The notes: a model not told the origin generated them from the letters alone. Shown: positions 6,371-15,576, numbered from the stretch's first letter. The stretch is 38,819 nucleotides of DNA from Pseudomonadota bacterium (GCA_018241185.1 JAFEEH010000046.1:1-38819), one strand, 5' to 3'. A program made the numbers and translations.

Positions 6371-8875
6371 ATGCCGACTCCTTCGTCGCCCGAGTGGACG
6401 CTCGAGGCCACCACGCCACCGGCCACTGCGCCATCGTCTTCTGCCTTCGTGTGGCCCCGTCCGCCCGGCGGGCTGTATCCGCCCGCACAGCCGCTCGACG
6501 AGCCTCGCTCGTGCGAGATCATCGGCCTCAACGGCACACGTGTGGAAGGCCGGATCAGCGCCTTCGATCCTGCGGCGGGGACGGTGGACGTGCAGTTGCA
6601 GCGCGGGCGCAGCCCGCTGGCCTTGCGCTTCGACCAGTTCCGTGCGCTGACGCTGGTCGAGCGGGTCGAGCCGCTGTCGCCGCCCGCGTTCGTGTCTGCC
6701 GACGGCGAGCGGCTCATGCCCGGCACCGCCAAGGTCCGGGTCCGGCTCGGCAAGGCCGCCGTGCTGAACTGCCGCACGGTGGGGCAGGTGGAGACGGCCC
6801 ATGGCCTGTTCCTTTTCCCGACCGTCGGCGGTGCCGGCGCGGTGCACTGCACCTTCGTCCCGCGCGTGGCCTACGACCGCATCGAGCGGGAGCCGTTGGC
6901 GCCGGAGCCCGACGAGGCGCTCCCCGTCGACGACGGGCTCGACGATGCTTCTCTCGCGGCTCCTGGCAACGGGGCGATAGATGCGCCGCGCCTGTCGCAG
7001 ACGGTGCTCACGCGCGAGGCCCTCGTGGAGGCGCTGGATTTCCAGGCGCGCATGCCCATCGTGCGCATCGGCGAGGCGCTGCAGGCGCTCGGCATGGTCA
7101 GTGCGCAGGAACTCAAGGAAGCGCTGGTGCAACAGCGCGAGGAGGGTGGCCTGCCCCTGGGCGAGGTGCTGGTCCGCCGCGGCACGGTGTCGCGCGCCGA
7201 CCTGCAGACGGCGTTGACGCGCAAGATGGGCTACCCGCTGGTCGACCTCGAGCGCTACGAACCCGAGGCCGAGGCGCTGCGCAAGCTGAGCTACCCGGCG
7301 GCGCAGCGCTTGCAGGTCATGCCGCTGGCCATCGTCGAAGGCCGCCTGGTCGTGGCCCTCGACGACCCGGCCAACCGGCGCCCGGCGCTGGACGAAGTCG
7401 AGTTCAGCGCGCAGATGAAGCTCGCGCCGGTGCTGGGGCAGTGCCGCGATCTCGACCGCGTGCTGCATCAGGCCTACGACAAGATCGGCGCCGCCGGCGA
7501 TGGTCGTGGCAACGCGGCGCTGGCACCGATCGATTTCGACCCGGGCGACACCAGCGCGCTGCTGCAGACGCTGGAGAAGGAGGGTCAGCACGATCGTGAC
7601 GTGTCCGAGGACGCACAGATCGAGCAATCCGACAATTCGCTCGTGCGCATGATCAACCGCATGGTGGTGGAGGCGCATGCCGAGGGTGTGTCGGACATCC
7701 ACATCGAAAGCTACCCCGGGCGCGAGAAGATCCGCATCCGCTTTCGCAAGGACGGCATCCTGCGCACCTACCTCGAACTGCCGTCGAACTATCGCAACGC
7801 CATGATCGCGCGCATCAAGATCATGGCCGAGCTGGACATCAGCGAACGGCGCAAGCCCCAGGACGGGAAGATCAACTTTGCACGCTTCTCGCCGCAGCAT
7901 CGCATCGAACTGCGCGTGGCCTCGATTCCCACCAACAACGGGCTCGAGGACGTGGTGATGCGCATCCTGGCCTCGGCGCGTCCGCTGCCCTTGGACCGGC
8001 TGGGCCTGACGCCGTCCAACTTCGAGCGGCTGCGCAGCGCCATCGAGCGGCCCTATGGCATGGTGCTGTGCGTGGGGCCCACCGGCTCGGGCAAGACCAC
8101 CACGCTGCATTCGGCATTGAGCCACCTGAACACGCCGGAGCGCAAGATCTGGACGGCCGAGGACCCGATCGAGATCACGCAGCCGGGCCTGCGCCAGGTG
8201 CAGGTCAACCCGCGCATCGAGTGGACCTTCGCCAAGGCGCTGCGCTCCTTCCTGCGCGCCGACCCGGACGTCGTCATGGTCGGCGAGATCCGCGACGAGG
8301 AGACGGCCAAGGTGGCCATCGAAGCCTCGCTGACGGGCCACCTGGTGATGTCGACGCTGCACACCAACAGTGCCCCCGAGACGGTGACGCGGCTGCTCGA
8401 CATGGGCATGGACCCGTTCAACTTCGCGGATTCGCTGCTGGCGGTGCTGGCACAGCGGCTCGTGCGGCGCCTGTGTCCGGATTGCCTCACGCACCGACCG
8501 GCCACCGACGAGGAGATCGCCGAGTTGCTGGACGACTACGTGCACGCCTATCCCGCCGACAACGCACCCGAGTCGCGCGAAGCGGTGCTTTCGCGCTGGT
8601 TGGGGCGGCACGCGCGGGACGGGCGCCTGCAGATGCATTCGAGCCCTGGCTGCGCCGCCTGCGCAGACACCGGTTTCCGCGGCCGCGTGGGCCTGCACGA
8701 ACTGATGCTCGTCTCACGCGAACTGCGCCACCTCGTCCAGACCGGCGCGCGCGCCGAGGTCCTGCAGGCGACGGCCCTGCGCGAGGGCATGCGCACCTTG
8801 CGACAGGATGGCATCGAGAAGGTGCTCGCGGGCCAGACCACCATCGAGGAAGTGCGCGCCACGAGCAACGTGTGA
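6371..8875 (+). CDS. Orphan GspE/PilB-family ATPase with tandem MshEN-type c-di-GMP-binding motifs
   Basis: Hexameric secretion/pilus-type ATPase of about 834 residues. The first 220 residues are an unassigned N-terminal part, with a strand-rich segment near 50-100 (EIIGLNGTRVEGRISAFD). Residues 232-255 and 262-285 are two tandem 24-residue repeats of the MshEN type (R/P-[LI]-G-x-x-L pattern, then L-x-x-AL), the c-di-GMP-binding module first defined in MshE. The T2SSE ATPase core follows: Walker A GPTGSGKTTT at 569-576, Walker B-like DPDVVMVGEIRDEE, and zinc cysteines C702/C705 and C761/C764. I chose the ATG at 6371; a GTG eight codons earlier is possible. No other secretion or pilus gene is nearby, but c-di-GMP enzymes are. 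It could power a type IV pilus or type II system encoded elsewhere. Confidence 0.9.
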   Translation: MPTPSSPEWTLEATTPPATAPSSSAFVWPRPPGGLYPPAQPLDEPRSCEIIGLNGTRVEGRISAFDPAAGTVDVQLQRGRSPLALRFDQFRALTLVERVEPLSPPAFVSADGERLMPGTAKVRVRLGKAAVLNCRTVGQVETAHGLFLFPTVGGAGAVHCTFVPRVAYDRIEREPLAPEPDEALPVDDGLDDASLAAPGNGAIDAPRLSQTVLTREALVEALDFQARMPIVRIGEALQALGMVSAQELKEALVQQREEGGLPLGEVLVRRGTVSRADLQTALTRKMGYPLVDLERYEPEAEALRKLSYPAAQRLQVMPLAIVEGRLVVALDDPANRRPALDEVEFSAQMKLAPVLGQCRDLDRVLHQAYDKIGAAGDGRGNAALAPIDFDPGDTSALLQTLEKEGQHDRDVSEDAQIEQSDNSLVRMINRMVVEAHAEGVSDIHIESYPGREKIRIRFRKDGILRTYLELPSNYRNAMIARIKIMAELDISERRKPQDGKINFARFSPQHRIELRVASIPTNNGLEDVVMRILASARPLPLDRLGLTPSNFERLRSAIERPYGMVLCVGPTGSGKTTTLHSALSHLNTPERKIWTAEDPIEITQPGLRQVQVNPRIEWTFAKALRSFLRADPDVVMVGEIRDEETAKVAIEASLTGHLVMSTLHTNSAPETVTRLLDMGMDPFNFADSLLAVLAQRLVRRLCPDCLTHRPATDEEIAELLDDYVHAYPADNAPESREAVLSRWLGRHARDGRLQMHSSPGCAACADTGFRGRVGLHELMLVSRELRHLVQTGARAEVLQATALREGMRTLRQDGIEKVLAGQTTIEEVRATSNV

Positions 8876-8898
8876 GCGTGTCCCGCGCCAAGACTTGC

Positions 8899-9726
8899 TC
8901 AGTCGGCGCGCGGCGCACGCCGCTGCCACAGCGGCGCCTGTTCGTAGCCTTTCAGCCAGGGCAGAAACTCCTCGGGCAGCATCGGCGGCGCGATCGCGAA
9001 GCCCTGGCCGAGATCGCAGCCCAGGGCCAGCAGGCACTCGCCCTGGGCGGCCGATTCCACGCCTTCGGCCACCACCGCCAGGCCCAGCTCTTTCGCCATC
9101 GCCACCAGGTGGCGCACGATGGCGGTGTCCACGGCGCTGTGCGGCAGGCCGGCAATGAAAGCGCGGTCGAGCTTGATCGCGGACGCCGGCAGCCGGCTGA
9201 GCCAGGCCAGCGCACTGTGGCCCGCGCCGAAATCGTCCAGCGCCACGCCGGCGCCTGCACCGCGGCAGGCGTCGATGCGCCGAGCCGCCAGGTCGAAGTC
9301 ATCGATGACGCTGGACTCGAGCAGTTCGAGTTCCAGGCTGGCGGAAGGCGCCTGCGCCAACGCCTCCAGATGGGCATGGAGCAGTACCGGCCACTGTGCG
9401 TCGAGCAACTGCGGCGCACCGACATTCACGCCGACGCGCAGCCCGTGCCCCTGTGCATGCCAGGCGACCGCGCACTGCACCGCCCGGCCGAGGGCCCAGT
9501 CGGCAAGGGCCAGGCCGCACGTCGCGTCGCCGTCCAGTGCGCCGAGGAAATCCTCGGGCTTCAGCAGCCCATGGCGGGGGTGCTGCCAGCGGCACAGCGC
9601 TTCGGCACCGACCACGCGCCCGCGACGCAGGTCGACCTGTGGCTGGAACTCGAGGAAGAGTTCGCCGCGCTGCAGGGCCTGCGTCAGTTCGTCGCGCAGG
9701 CCGACGTGGGCGCGGCTGGAATTCAT
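8899..9726 (-). CDS. Stand-alone EAL-domain c-di-GMP phosphodiesterase
   Basis: Cytoplasmic protein of 275 residues that is essentially one EAL domain, predicted to linearise c-di-GMP. The catalytic set appears complete: E42 in AEALCRW, N101 in GVNVGA, E134 in LELELLES, D164-D165 in ALDDFGAG, K185 in IKLDRAF, E221 in VVAEGVES and Q241 in LGQGF. DFGTG is altered to DFGAG, a mild change. Its ATG overlaps the TGA of the upstream GGDEF gene in ATGA (9723-9726), so translation is probably coupled. The two proteins together have the order of an ordinary GGDEF-EAL fusion, split at the usual linker. The 3' end converges on the GspE-like ATPase gene 23 bases away. Confidence 0.92.
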   Translation of the reverse strand: MNSSRAHVGLRDELTQALQRGELFLEFQPQVDLRRGRVVGAEALCRWQHPRHGLLKPEDFLGALDGDATCGLALADWALGRAVQCAVAWHAQGHGLRVGVNVGAPQLLDAQWPVLLHAHLEALAQAPSASLELELLESSVIDDFDLAARRIDACRGAGAGVALDDFGAGHSALAWLSRLPASAIKLDRAFIAGLPHSAVDTAIVRHLVAMAKELGLAVVAEGVESAAQGECLLALGCDLGQGFAIAPPMLPEEFLPWLKGYEQAPLWQRRAPRAD

Positions 9727-11183
9727 GCAACGCTGCGCGGCCCGGCGGGCATGTCGTAGTGGCGCGCCTTGTCGACATACATGGCACGGTCGGCCCGCTG
9801 CAGGGCGGCCTCGAGCGACTCGCCGGCGAGGCAGGTCGCCGCGCCGACGGCGAAGCTCAGGTGGTGGCCGCTGGTGCCGACGTAGAACTGGTTGTTCATG
9901 TCGAGCAAGGACTGGAGGCGTTCGCGCGCTGCCGCCACGCCCCGCTCGTCGGTACCGGGCATCAGCACGGCGAACTCGTCGCCACCCACGCGCGCCGCGC
10001 ACGACGGAGCGTCGACCACCTTGGACAGCACCTCGCCAGCACGGCGCAGCAGGGCGTCGCCCGCGGCGTGGCCGACTTCGTCGTTGACCCGCTTCAGGCC
10101 GTTCATGTCGATGGCCAGCACCGACACCGGCCACGGGCCCTTGCGCGCGAGGCGCTTGATCTCTTCGGAGTAGTAGGTCCGGTTGCGCAGCTTGGTCAGC
10201 ACGTCGTGCGTGCCCAGGTACTCCAGGTACGCCTCGGCGCGCTTGCGCGCAGTGATGTCGACCAGCGAGACCAGCACCAGGTCCCATTGGGCGAGGTGCT
10301 CCTGCAGCACGGCGAACTGCATGTAGATGTGGATCGGCTCGCCACCCAGGCTGTAGTTCAGCACCTCGCGCTGCTGCAGCGTCTTGCCGTCCCACAGGTC
10401 GCGCAACTGCTCGGCGAAGGAGTCTTCCATTTCGTCGCGGAAGATGTGCGGCAGGTTGCGAAGGAGGTGCTGCTTGTCGGTGGCGCCGAACATGCGCAGC
10501 GTTTCTTCGTTCACGTCGAGCACGCGGATTTCCTGCATGCAGCGGTTGATGAAGTCCGGATGCACCTTCAGGAATGTGCCGAAGTCCTGGATGCCCTGCG
10601 CACGCACGCCGTCCAGCAGCTGCTTGATGGCGCTGAAGTCTTCCACCCACAGCGACACGGGCGAACGCTCGAACAGGCCGCGCGCATAGTTGGCCGTGGC
10701 GTCGCGCGCGGCCTCGGCCCGCACGCGCTCGGAGATGTCGTCGAGGGAGACGAGCACGCGGTCCCAGCGGGCCTCGTGACCGGGCAGCACGCGGATGCGC
10801 ACGTGCACGTCCAGCCGCCGGCCGTCGAGCGAGTAGTTCACCGTCTGGTTGTCGAAATCGAGGTTGCCGTGCCACAGCTGCGTCAGCTCGTAGAGCACCG
10901 GCTCGGCCATCTCGCCGCGAAACACTTCGCCCAGCCGGCCGACCAGCTCGTCCTGGCTCGCCGCGCCCAGCAGCCGCAGGGTCTGGCGGTTGACCTGCAC
11001 CACCTTGAGTTCGGCCATGCACCGGGAGACGCGCGCAGGGTCGGCCTTCAGGTGCGCGCGGATGTCGTCCACGCCCTCGGCGCGCCAGCGGTCGAACAAG
11101 GCCTTCAGGCCGCTCCAGTCCTCGAGCCACAGCGAGACGGGCGCGAGGTCGAACATGGAACGGTGGTCGTCGGAGGGCAACAT
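9723..11183 (-). CDS. PAS-PAS-GGDEF diguanylate cyclase
   Basis: Predicted soluble diguanylate cyclase of about 486 residues that makes c-di-GMP from GTP. Two similar PAS-like sensor units come first; each opens with nearly the same phrase (FDLAPVSLWLEDWSGLKAL and FERSPVSLWVEDFSAIKQL) and ends at DISER/DITARKR, indicating an internal duplication. The cyclase domain follows with an intact GGDEF motif at 400-404 (RVGGDEFAVLMP). The inhibitory RxxD site at its usual spacing is absent, so product inhibition may be weak. The ATG at 11183 was chosen because the PAS repeat begins there; the frame is open further upstream without domain-like sequence, and an ATG at 11156 is an alternative. It is coupled to the EAL gene downstream and diverges from the DctP-like gene. 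Confidence 0.9.
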   Translation of the reverse strand: MLPSDDHRSMFDLAPVSLWLEDWSGLKALFDRWRAEGVDDIRAHLKADPARVSRCMAELKVVQVNRQTLRLLGAASQDELVGRLGEVFRGEMAEPVLYELTQLWHGNLDFDNQTVNYSLDGRRLDVHVRIRVLPGHEARWDRVLVSLDDISERVRAEAARDATANYARGLFERSPVSLWVEDFSAIKQLLDGVRAQGIQDFGTFLKVHPDFINRCMQEIRVLDVNEETLRMFGATDKQHLLRNLPHIFRDEMEDSFAEQLRDLWDGKTLQQREVLNYSLGGEPIHIYMQFAVLQEHLAQWDLVLVSLVDITARKRAEAYLEYLGTHDVLTKLRNRTYYSEEIKRLARKGPWPVSVLAIDMNGLKRVNDEVGHAAGDALLRRAGEVLSKVVDAPSCAARVGGDEFAVLMPGTDERGVAAARERLQSLLDMNNQFYVGTSGHHLSFAVGAATCLAGESLEAALQRADRAMYVDKARHYDMPAGPRSVA

Positions 11184-11456
11184 GGCGGGGACGGGCGTGA
11201 GTCGCAGGCGCGTGCTCGGTGCCGCGCCGTGGGCCGGCCTGAGGCCGGTCGTGACTCCCTGTGACGCAGGGATGCTAGCAGTGCGGCGCTCGACGCCACG
11301 CCCCGGTGCACGGGCTGCGCGCCTCTCGCTGTCGAATGAGTACTTTCCTCTGATGTTGGCGCCTTGCATCGGCCAAACGGACGACATGTCCGGTTACCGC
11401 GACAATCGCGACGGTCGGCACGTGGTGTGCCGGCCCCACAAAGTGCCACGAGGCCC
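11184..11456. promoter_or_regulatory. Divergent region between two c-di-GMP units, with two short dyads
   Basis: These 273 bases separate the GGDEF/EAL pair (minus) from the DctP-like/GGDEF-EAL pair (plus). Two close dyads are visible: CCGGCCTGAGGCCGG at 11234-11248 and TCCCTG-tgacg-CAGGGA at 11256-11272. They lie 50-90 bases upstream of the minus-strand start and could be operator sites or leader hairpins. I see no convincing sigma-70 promoter elements for either direction. Confidence 0.4.
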
Positions 11457-12539
11457 ATGATCCCGACCTTGCGCAGATTCGTCCGGCCGTTCGCGCGGAC
11501 CCTGACCTTGTGCGTGCCGCTGCTGGTCGGTGGCCTGGCGCAGGCGGCGTCGCCGGCACCGGAGCTGCGCCTGCGCGTCGTGGGGGGCCTGGCCGGCATC
11601 AGCCAGTACACGCGGCACGAGCGGCGCTTCTGGGCCGAAGACCTCGCACGGCTCAGCGGCGGGCGCTACAGCGCCAGCATCGTCCCTTTCAACGAGGCGG
11701 GCCTGCCGGCGCAAGACATGCTCAATCTCATCCGCCTGGGCGTGATTCCGATCGGCACCGTGCTGTTGAGCCAGGCGGCGGTGGAGGATCCGGACCTCGG
11801 CCTGGCCGACATGGCAGGCCAGAACCCCGACGTCGCCACCCTTCGCCGCACGCTCGAGGCCCTGCGGCCGTCGATGGCCCAGATCCTGCACGAACGCTTC
11901 GGTGCGCGCCTGCTGGCTGTCTACATCTATCCGGCGCAGATGCTGTTCTGCCAACGGCCCGTGGGGCACCTGGCCGACCTGGCCGGTCGGCGGGTGCGTG
12001 TCTCGGGCATGAGCCAGGCGGATTTCGTGCAGGCGCTGAAGGCGACGCCCGTGTTCACGGAGTTCGCCGACATCGTGGCCAATGTGCAGGCCGGCAATGC
12101 GGAATGTGCGGTGACGGGTTCGATGTCCGGGCACACCCTGGGCCTGGACCGCGTGACGCGCTCGCTTTTCACCATGCCGATCTCGTGGGGTCTCGCGCTG
12201 GCGGTCGTCAACGAACAGAGCTGGCAGTCCTACCCCTCCGAGCTGCAGGCGCTGATCGAGGCACAGATGCCCAAGCTCGAGGCTGCCGTGTGGGCCGAAT
12301 CGGCCCGCGAGACCGACGTCGGCGTGGCCTGCAGCACGGGCGCCGAGGGTTGCGACCGCAAGCGAAAAGGCAGCATGGTCGCGACCCGGCCCACGGCGGA
12401 CGACGAAGCGCGCCGGCGAGAGATCTTCGCGCGCCGTGTGGTGCCTGCGTGGATGAAACGCTGCGGCGCCCAATGCGTGGCGCTGTGGAACCGGACGCTG
12501 GCCGCGCAGGCCGGCGTACGCGCACAAGGACCCGAATAA
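11457..12539 (+). CDS. Periplasmic DctP-like (TRAP-type) solute-binding protein in a sensory operon
   Basis: Secreted protein of about 360 residues with a signal peptide (basic MIPTLRRFVRPFART, hydrophobic core, cleavage near AQA-AS). The mature part resembles TRAP-transporter receptors of the DctP family: an early RLRVVGGLAGISQYTRHERRF, a middle strand LAGRRVRVSGMSQADF followed by a sampling of position and value (ALKATPVFTEF), and a late VNEQSW then LQALIEAQ. A cysteine-bearing insertion near the C-terminus (CSTGAEGC) is unusual and could form a disulfide. No TRAP permease genes are nearby. Instead the stop lies four bases before a membrane GGDEF-EAL protein with a periplasmic domain, so I infer a sensing rather than a transport role. 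The ATG has GAGG just upstream; the ligand is unknown. Confidence 0.82.
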   Translation: MIPTLRRFVRPFARTLTLCVPLLVGGLAQAASPAPELRLRVVGGLAGISQYTRHERRFWAEDLARLSGGRYSASIVPFNEAGLPAQDMLNLIRLGVIPIGTVLLSQAAVEDPDLGLADMAGQNPDVATLRRTLEALRPSMAQILHERFGARLLAVYIYPAQMLFCQRPVGHLADLAGRRVRVSGMSQADFVQALKATPVFTEFADIVANVQAGNAECAVTGSMSGHTLGLDRVTRSLFTMPISWGLALAVVNEQSWQSYPSELQALIEAQMPKLEAAVWAESARETDVGVACSTGAEGCDRKRKGSMVATRPTADDEARRREIFARRVVPAWMKRCGAQCVALWNRTLAAQAGVRAQGPE

Positions 12540-12543
12540 TCCG

Positions 12544-15540
12544 ATGAGTCGCAACCTGCCCCTGCGTGTCAGCGCGGCGCTGTATGGCGGCGCAGCCGCG
12601 CTCGTGGTGGCCGTGGTCGTGGCCGCCGTGGCGATGATCTGGCAGATGCGCGAGAGCGCGCTGGCCGACACGGAGGGACAGGCCACGCGCTTCGCCAGTG
12701 GCGCGGAGGCGGCGATCAACCGCAGCCTGGTGGGCGCCGACGTCTTGCTGGCCAGCCTGGGTGCGCTGCTCGGCGACAGCACCGTCGAGCAGGCGCAGGG
12801 CGAGCCAACGCGTGGCCGCATCACGGCGGTGATGCGTGAAATGGCGCGCCAGAGCCTGCTGGTGCGGCAGTTCGCGCTGGTGCGGGCTGATGGCCGTGTC
12901 CTTGCGCCCACCACGGCCCAGGGCATGGCGACACCCCTGGAGCTGCCCGAGGGCTTCGTGCGTGAAGTGCTTGCGCTGCCGGTGTCGAGTCTGCAGGTGA
13001 GCGAACCGCGCGTGAGCCCGGTGAGCAGCCAGCGCGTGCTCTACCTCGCGCGTGCCCTCGTCCTGCACGACGGCACGCGGCTCGTTGCCGTGGCCGAGGT
13101 GCCCGTGTCCACCTTCACCACCATCCTCACGCAGGGCGCCGACATCGCCGGGCTGGAGGTGACGCTGGAGCGCAGCGGCGGTGCCGTGCTCGCCAGCATG
13201 CCGCCGCGCGACGATCCGGCTGTGCGGGCAGCGCGGCCACCGCTGGACGAGCGCGACGCCGATGGCCACCCGAAGTTCATGGCTTCGCGCCTGACCGGCG
13301 TGCCGGCCGTGGTGGTCTACCGGCCGACGCTGCACCGGAACCTGCTGGTCGTGGCCGGCATCCCGCTGAACGTGGCGCTGGCCGACTGGCAGGTGCGGAG
13401 GGATTTCATCATCGGCGTGTCCATCGTGCTGGTGCTGATGGTGCTGGCCGTGGCGGCCTTTGCGCTGCACCAGCTGCGCCGGCAATGGTGGCACCGCGCC
13501 AACCTGCAGCGGTCGAAGGCCACACTCGACCAGGCGCTCGATGCGATGAGCGACGGCTTCGTGCTGCTCGATGCGAAGGGCCGTGCACAGGTATGGAACC
13601 AGCGGCTGCTGGACCTGTTCCCGGGCGTGGAGCCGCTCGTCGGCAGCGAGGCGGTGTTCCAGTTGCCGGGCGATGACCCTGCGCGCGCAGCGGGCGGGGC
13701 GGTGGGACTGGCGGACGGCGAGTACGAACTGCGTCTTGCCGACGGCCGCCGCATCGTGGCGATGCGCAGTCCCACGCCCGATGGCGGGCAGGTCTGCGTG
13801 TTCCGCGACGTGACGGAACGCCTGCGCCAGATTGCCGAAGTGGTGGAGGGGCGCGCCCAGTTGCAGGCCACGCTCGATGCCGTGCCGGACGCGATGCTGG
13901 AGGTGGGGCTGGACGGCCATTGCCACCGCTATCACCCGCCGCGCACCGCGTCGGCCACCGCACCGATTCCGGGTGACCCGGTCGGGCGCACGCTGGCCGA
14001 GCTGTTCGCACCCGACGCGGCGAGCCAGATCATGAATGCGCTTCGCGAGGCCTATCAGCAGGGCCTCTCGGCAGGCCAGCAGATCGAGCGCCGGGCCGAG
14101 CACGGTACGGCGTGGTTCGAGCTTTCTGTGTCGCGCTTGGACGTGGGTGAGGGACAGGACGCGCGCTTCATCGTCATGCTGCGCGACATCACCGAGCACA
14201 AGGCGGCGGCGCAGGAGATCGAGCACCTCGCCTTCTACGACCCGCTCACCGGTCTGCCCAACCGACGGTTGCTGCTGCACCGGCTGCAGGCCGTGGTCGA
14301 GAACAACGCCCATCGCGGCAGGCAAGGGGCGCTGCTGTTCCTCGACCTCGACCATTTCAAGACGCTCAACGATGCGCACGGCCAAGCCATGGGCGACGTG
14401 CTCCTGCGCCAAGTGGCGGACCGGCTGCGCGGGCTGCTCGGCATGGGCGACACGGTGGCGCGGCTGGGTGGGGACGAGTTCGTGATCCTGGTCGACAACC
14501 TCGGCATCGACCCGGTCCGCGCTGCGGTGCAGACCCAGGCCTTCGGCGAAGGCATTCTGGCCGACCTGGGCAGGCCCTATCAGCTGGGCAGCTACACCTA
14601 CCATGGCACCACGAGCATCGGAGCGACGGTATTCGGTGACCGGCCGCAGTCGCTGGACGAACTGCTCAAGCAGGCCGACATCGCCATGTTCCACGCCAAG
14701 GAGGCCGGGGGCAACGGGCTGCGCTTCTTCGAGGCGCCGATGCAGACCACCATCACGGCGCGCGCCACTCTCGAGAACGAGCTGCACGCCGCCCTCAAGG
14801 GCCACCAGTTCACACTGCACTACCAGCGCCAGGTCGCCGCCGCCGGCGAGATCACCGGTGCCGAGGTGCTGATCCGCTGGCGCCATCCGCACCGCGGCCT
14901 GATCCCGCCTGCGGCCTTCATCGATGTGGCAGAGGGCACCGGGCTCATCGTGCCCATCGGCATCTGGGTGCTGGAGCAGGCCTGCCGCCAGCTGGAGCAG
15001 TGGAGCCACCATCCACGGCGGCGCCACCTGCAGCTGGCCGTCAACGTGAGCGCGCGGCAGTTCCAGCGCGAGGACTTCGCCGACCAGGTGCGCGAGGTCT
15101 TCATCCGCACCGGAGCGGATCCTTCGCGGCTCAAGCTCGAGCTGACCGAGAGCCTGCTGCAGGACAAGGTCGAGGAGACGATCCGCAAGATGAAATCGCT
15201 CGCCGCCATCGGCATCCGCTTCGCGATGGACGACTTCGGCACCGGCTACTCGTCCCTGTCGTACATGGCGCAACTGCCGCTGCACCAGGTCAAGATCGAC
15301 AAATTCTTCGTCAGCGGCATCGGCAACAATCCCAAGATCGAGCTGCTGATCCAGACCATCATCGGCATGGCGCGCAGCCTCGATCTCGAGGTGGTGGCCG
15401 AGGGCGTCGAGACGCCGGAACAGCTGGCCTTCCTGGAACAGCACGGATGCCGTCTGTTCCAGGGCTATCTGTTCGGCCGGCCGCTGGACATCGAGGAGCT
15501 CGAACGCGAGCTCGACATCGAGCTGGTCAGCCCGAGCTGA
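12544..15540 (+). CDS. Membrane sensor with periplasmic domain, two PAS domains, GGDEF and EAL
   Basis: Inner-membrane c-di-GMP enzyme of 998 residues. Order: membrane segment about 8-34, periplasmic sensor about 35-286 (double-Cache-like), membrane segment about 288-311, PAS about 324-430, second PAS-like unit about 437-555, GGDEF about 557-720 with intact RLGGDEF at 640-646, and EAL about 745-998. The EAL signature reads EVL (E777 kept), and NVSARQF, ELTES, DDFGTG, KIDKFF and VVAEGVET are intact, so both activities may be present. The inhibitory RxxD is replaced by GMGD. It follows the DctP-like gene by four bases and is almost certainly co-translated; the periplasmic protein is therefore a likely partner for the sensor domain. 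Which activity dominates cannot be read from the sequence. Confidence 0.93.
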   Translation: MSRNLPLRVSAALYGGAAALVVAVVVAAVAMIWQMRESALADTEGQATRFASGAEAAINRSLVGADVLLASLGALLGDSTVEQAQGEPTRGRITAVMREMARQSLLVRQFALVRADGRVLAPTTAQGMATPLELPEGFVREVLALPVSSLQVSEPRVSPVSSQRVLYLARALVLHDGTRLVAVAEVPVSTFTTILTQGADIAGLEVTLERSGGAVLASMPPRDDPAVRAARPPLDERDADGHPKFMASRLTGVPAVVVYRPTLHRNLLVVAGIPLNVALADWQVRRDFIIGVSIVLVLMVLAVAAFALHQLRRQWWHRANLQRSKATLDQALDAMSDGFVLLDAKGRAQVWNQRLLDLFPGVEPLVGSEAVFQLPGDDPARAAGGAVGLADGEYELRLADGRRIVAMRSPTPDGGQVCVFRDVTERLRQIAEVVEGRAQLQATLDAVPDAMLEVGLDGHCHRYHPPRTASATAPIPGDPVGRTLAELFAPDAASQIMNALREAYQQGLSAGQQIERRAEHGTAWFELSVSRLDVGEGQDARFIVMLRDITEHKAAAQEIEHLAFYDPLTGLPNRRLLLHRLQAVVENNAHRGRQGALLFLDLDHFKTLNDAHGQAMGDVLLRQVADRLRGLLGMGDTVARLGGDEFVILVDNLGIDPVRAAVQTQAFGEGILADLGRPYQLGSYTYHGTTSIGATVFGDRPQSLDELLKQADIAMFHAKEAGGNGLRFFEAPMQTTITARATLENELHAALKGHQFTLHYQRQVAAAGEITGAEVLIRWRHPHRGLIPPAAFIDVAEGTGLIVPIGIWVLEQACRQLEQWSHHPRRRHLQLAVNVSARQFQREDFADQVREVFIRTGADPSRLKLELTESLLQDKVEETIRKMKSLAAIGIRFAMDDFGTGYSSLSYMAQLPLHQVKIDKFFVSGIGNNPKIELLIQTIIGMARSLDLEVVAEGVETPEQLAFLEQHGCRLFQGYLFGRPLDIEELERELDIELVSPS

Positions 15541-15576
15541 AGCCCCCTCCTGCACGCCAGACGCGCGACCGCGACA

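Noticed and set aside
6371-8875. Naming the GspE-like ATPase as a type II secretion or type IV pilus subunit.
   Set aside because: No gspD-G or pilin, pilC or pilQ gene is in the window, and the N-terminal 220 residues are not diagnostic, so no system can be assigned.
9984-10030. An RxxD inhibitory site next to the GGDEF motif of the 9723-11183 protein.
   Set aside because: The only nearby candidate reads KVVD and sits six residues, not three, from the arginine before GGDEF; it does not fit the I-site spacing.
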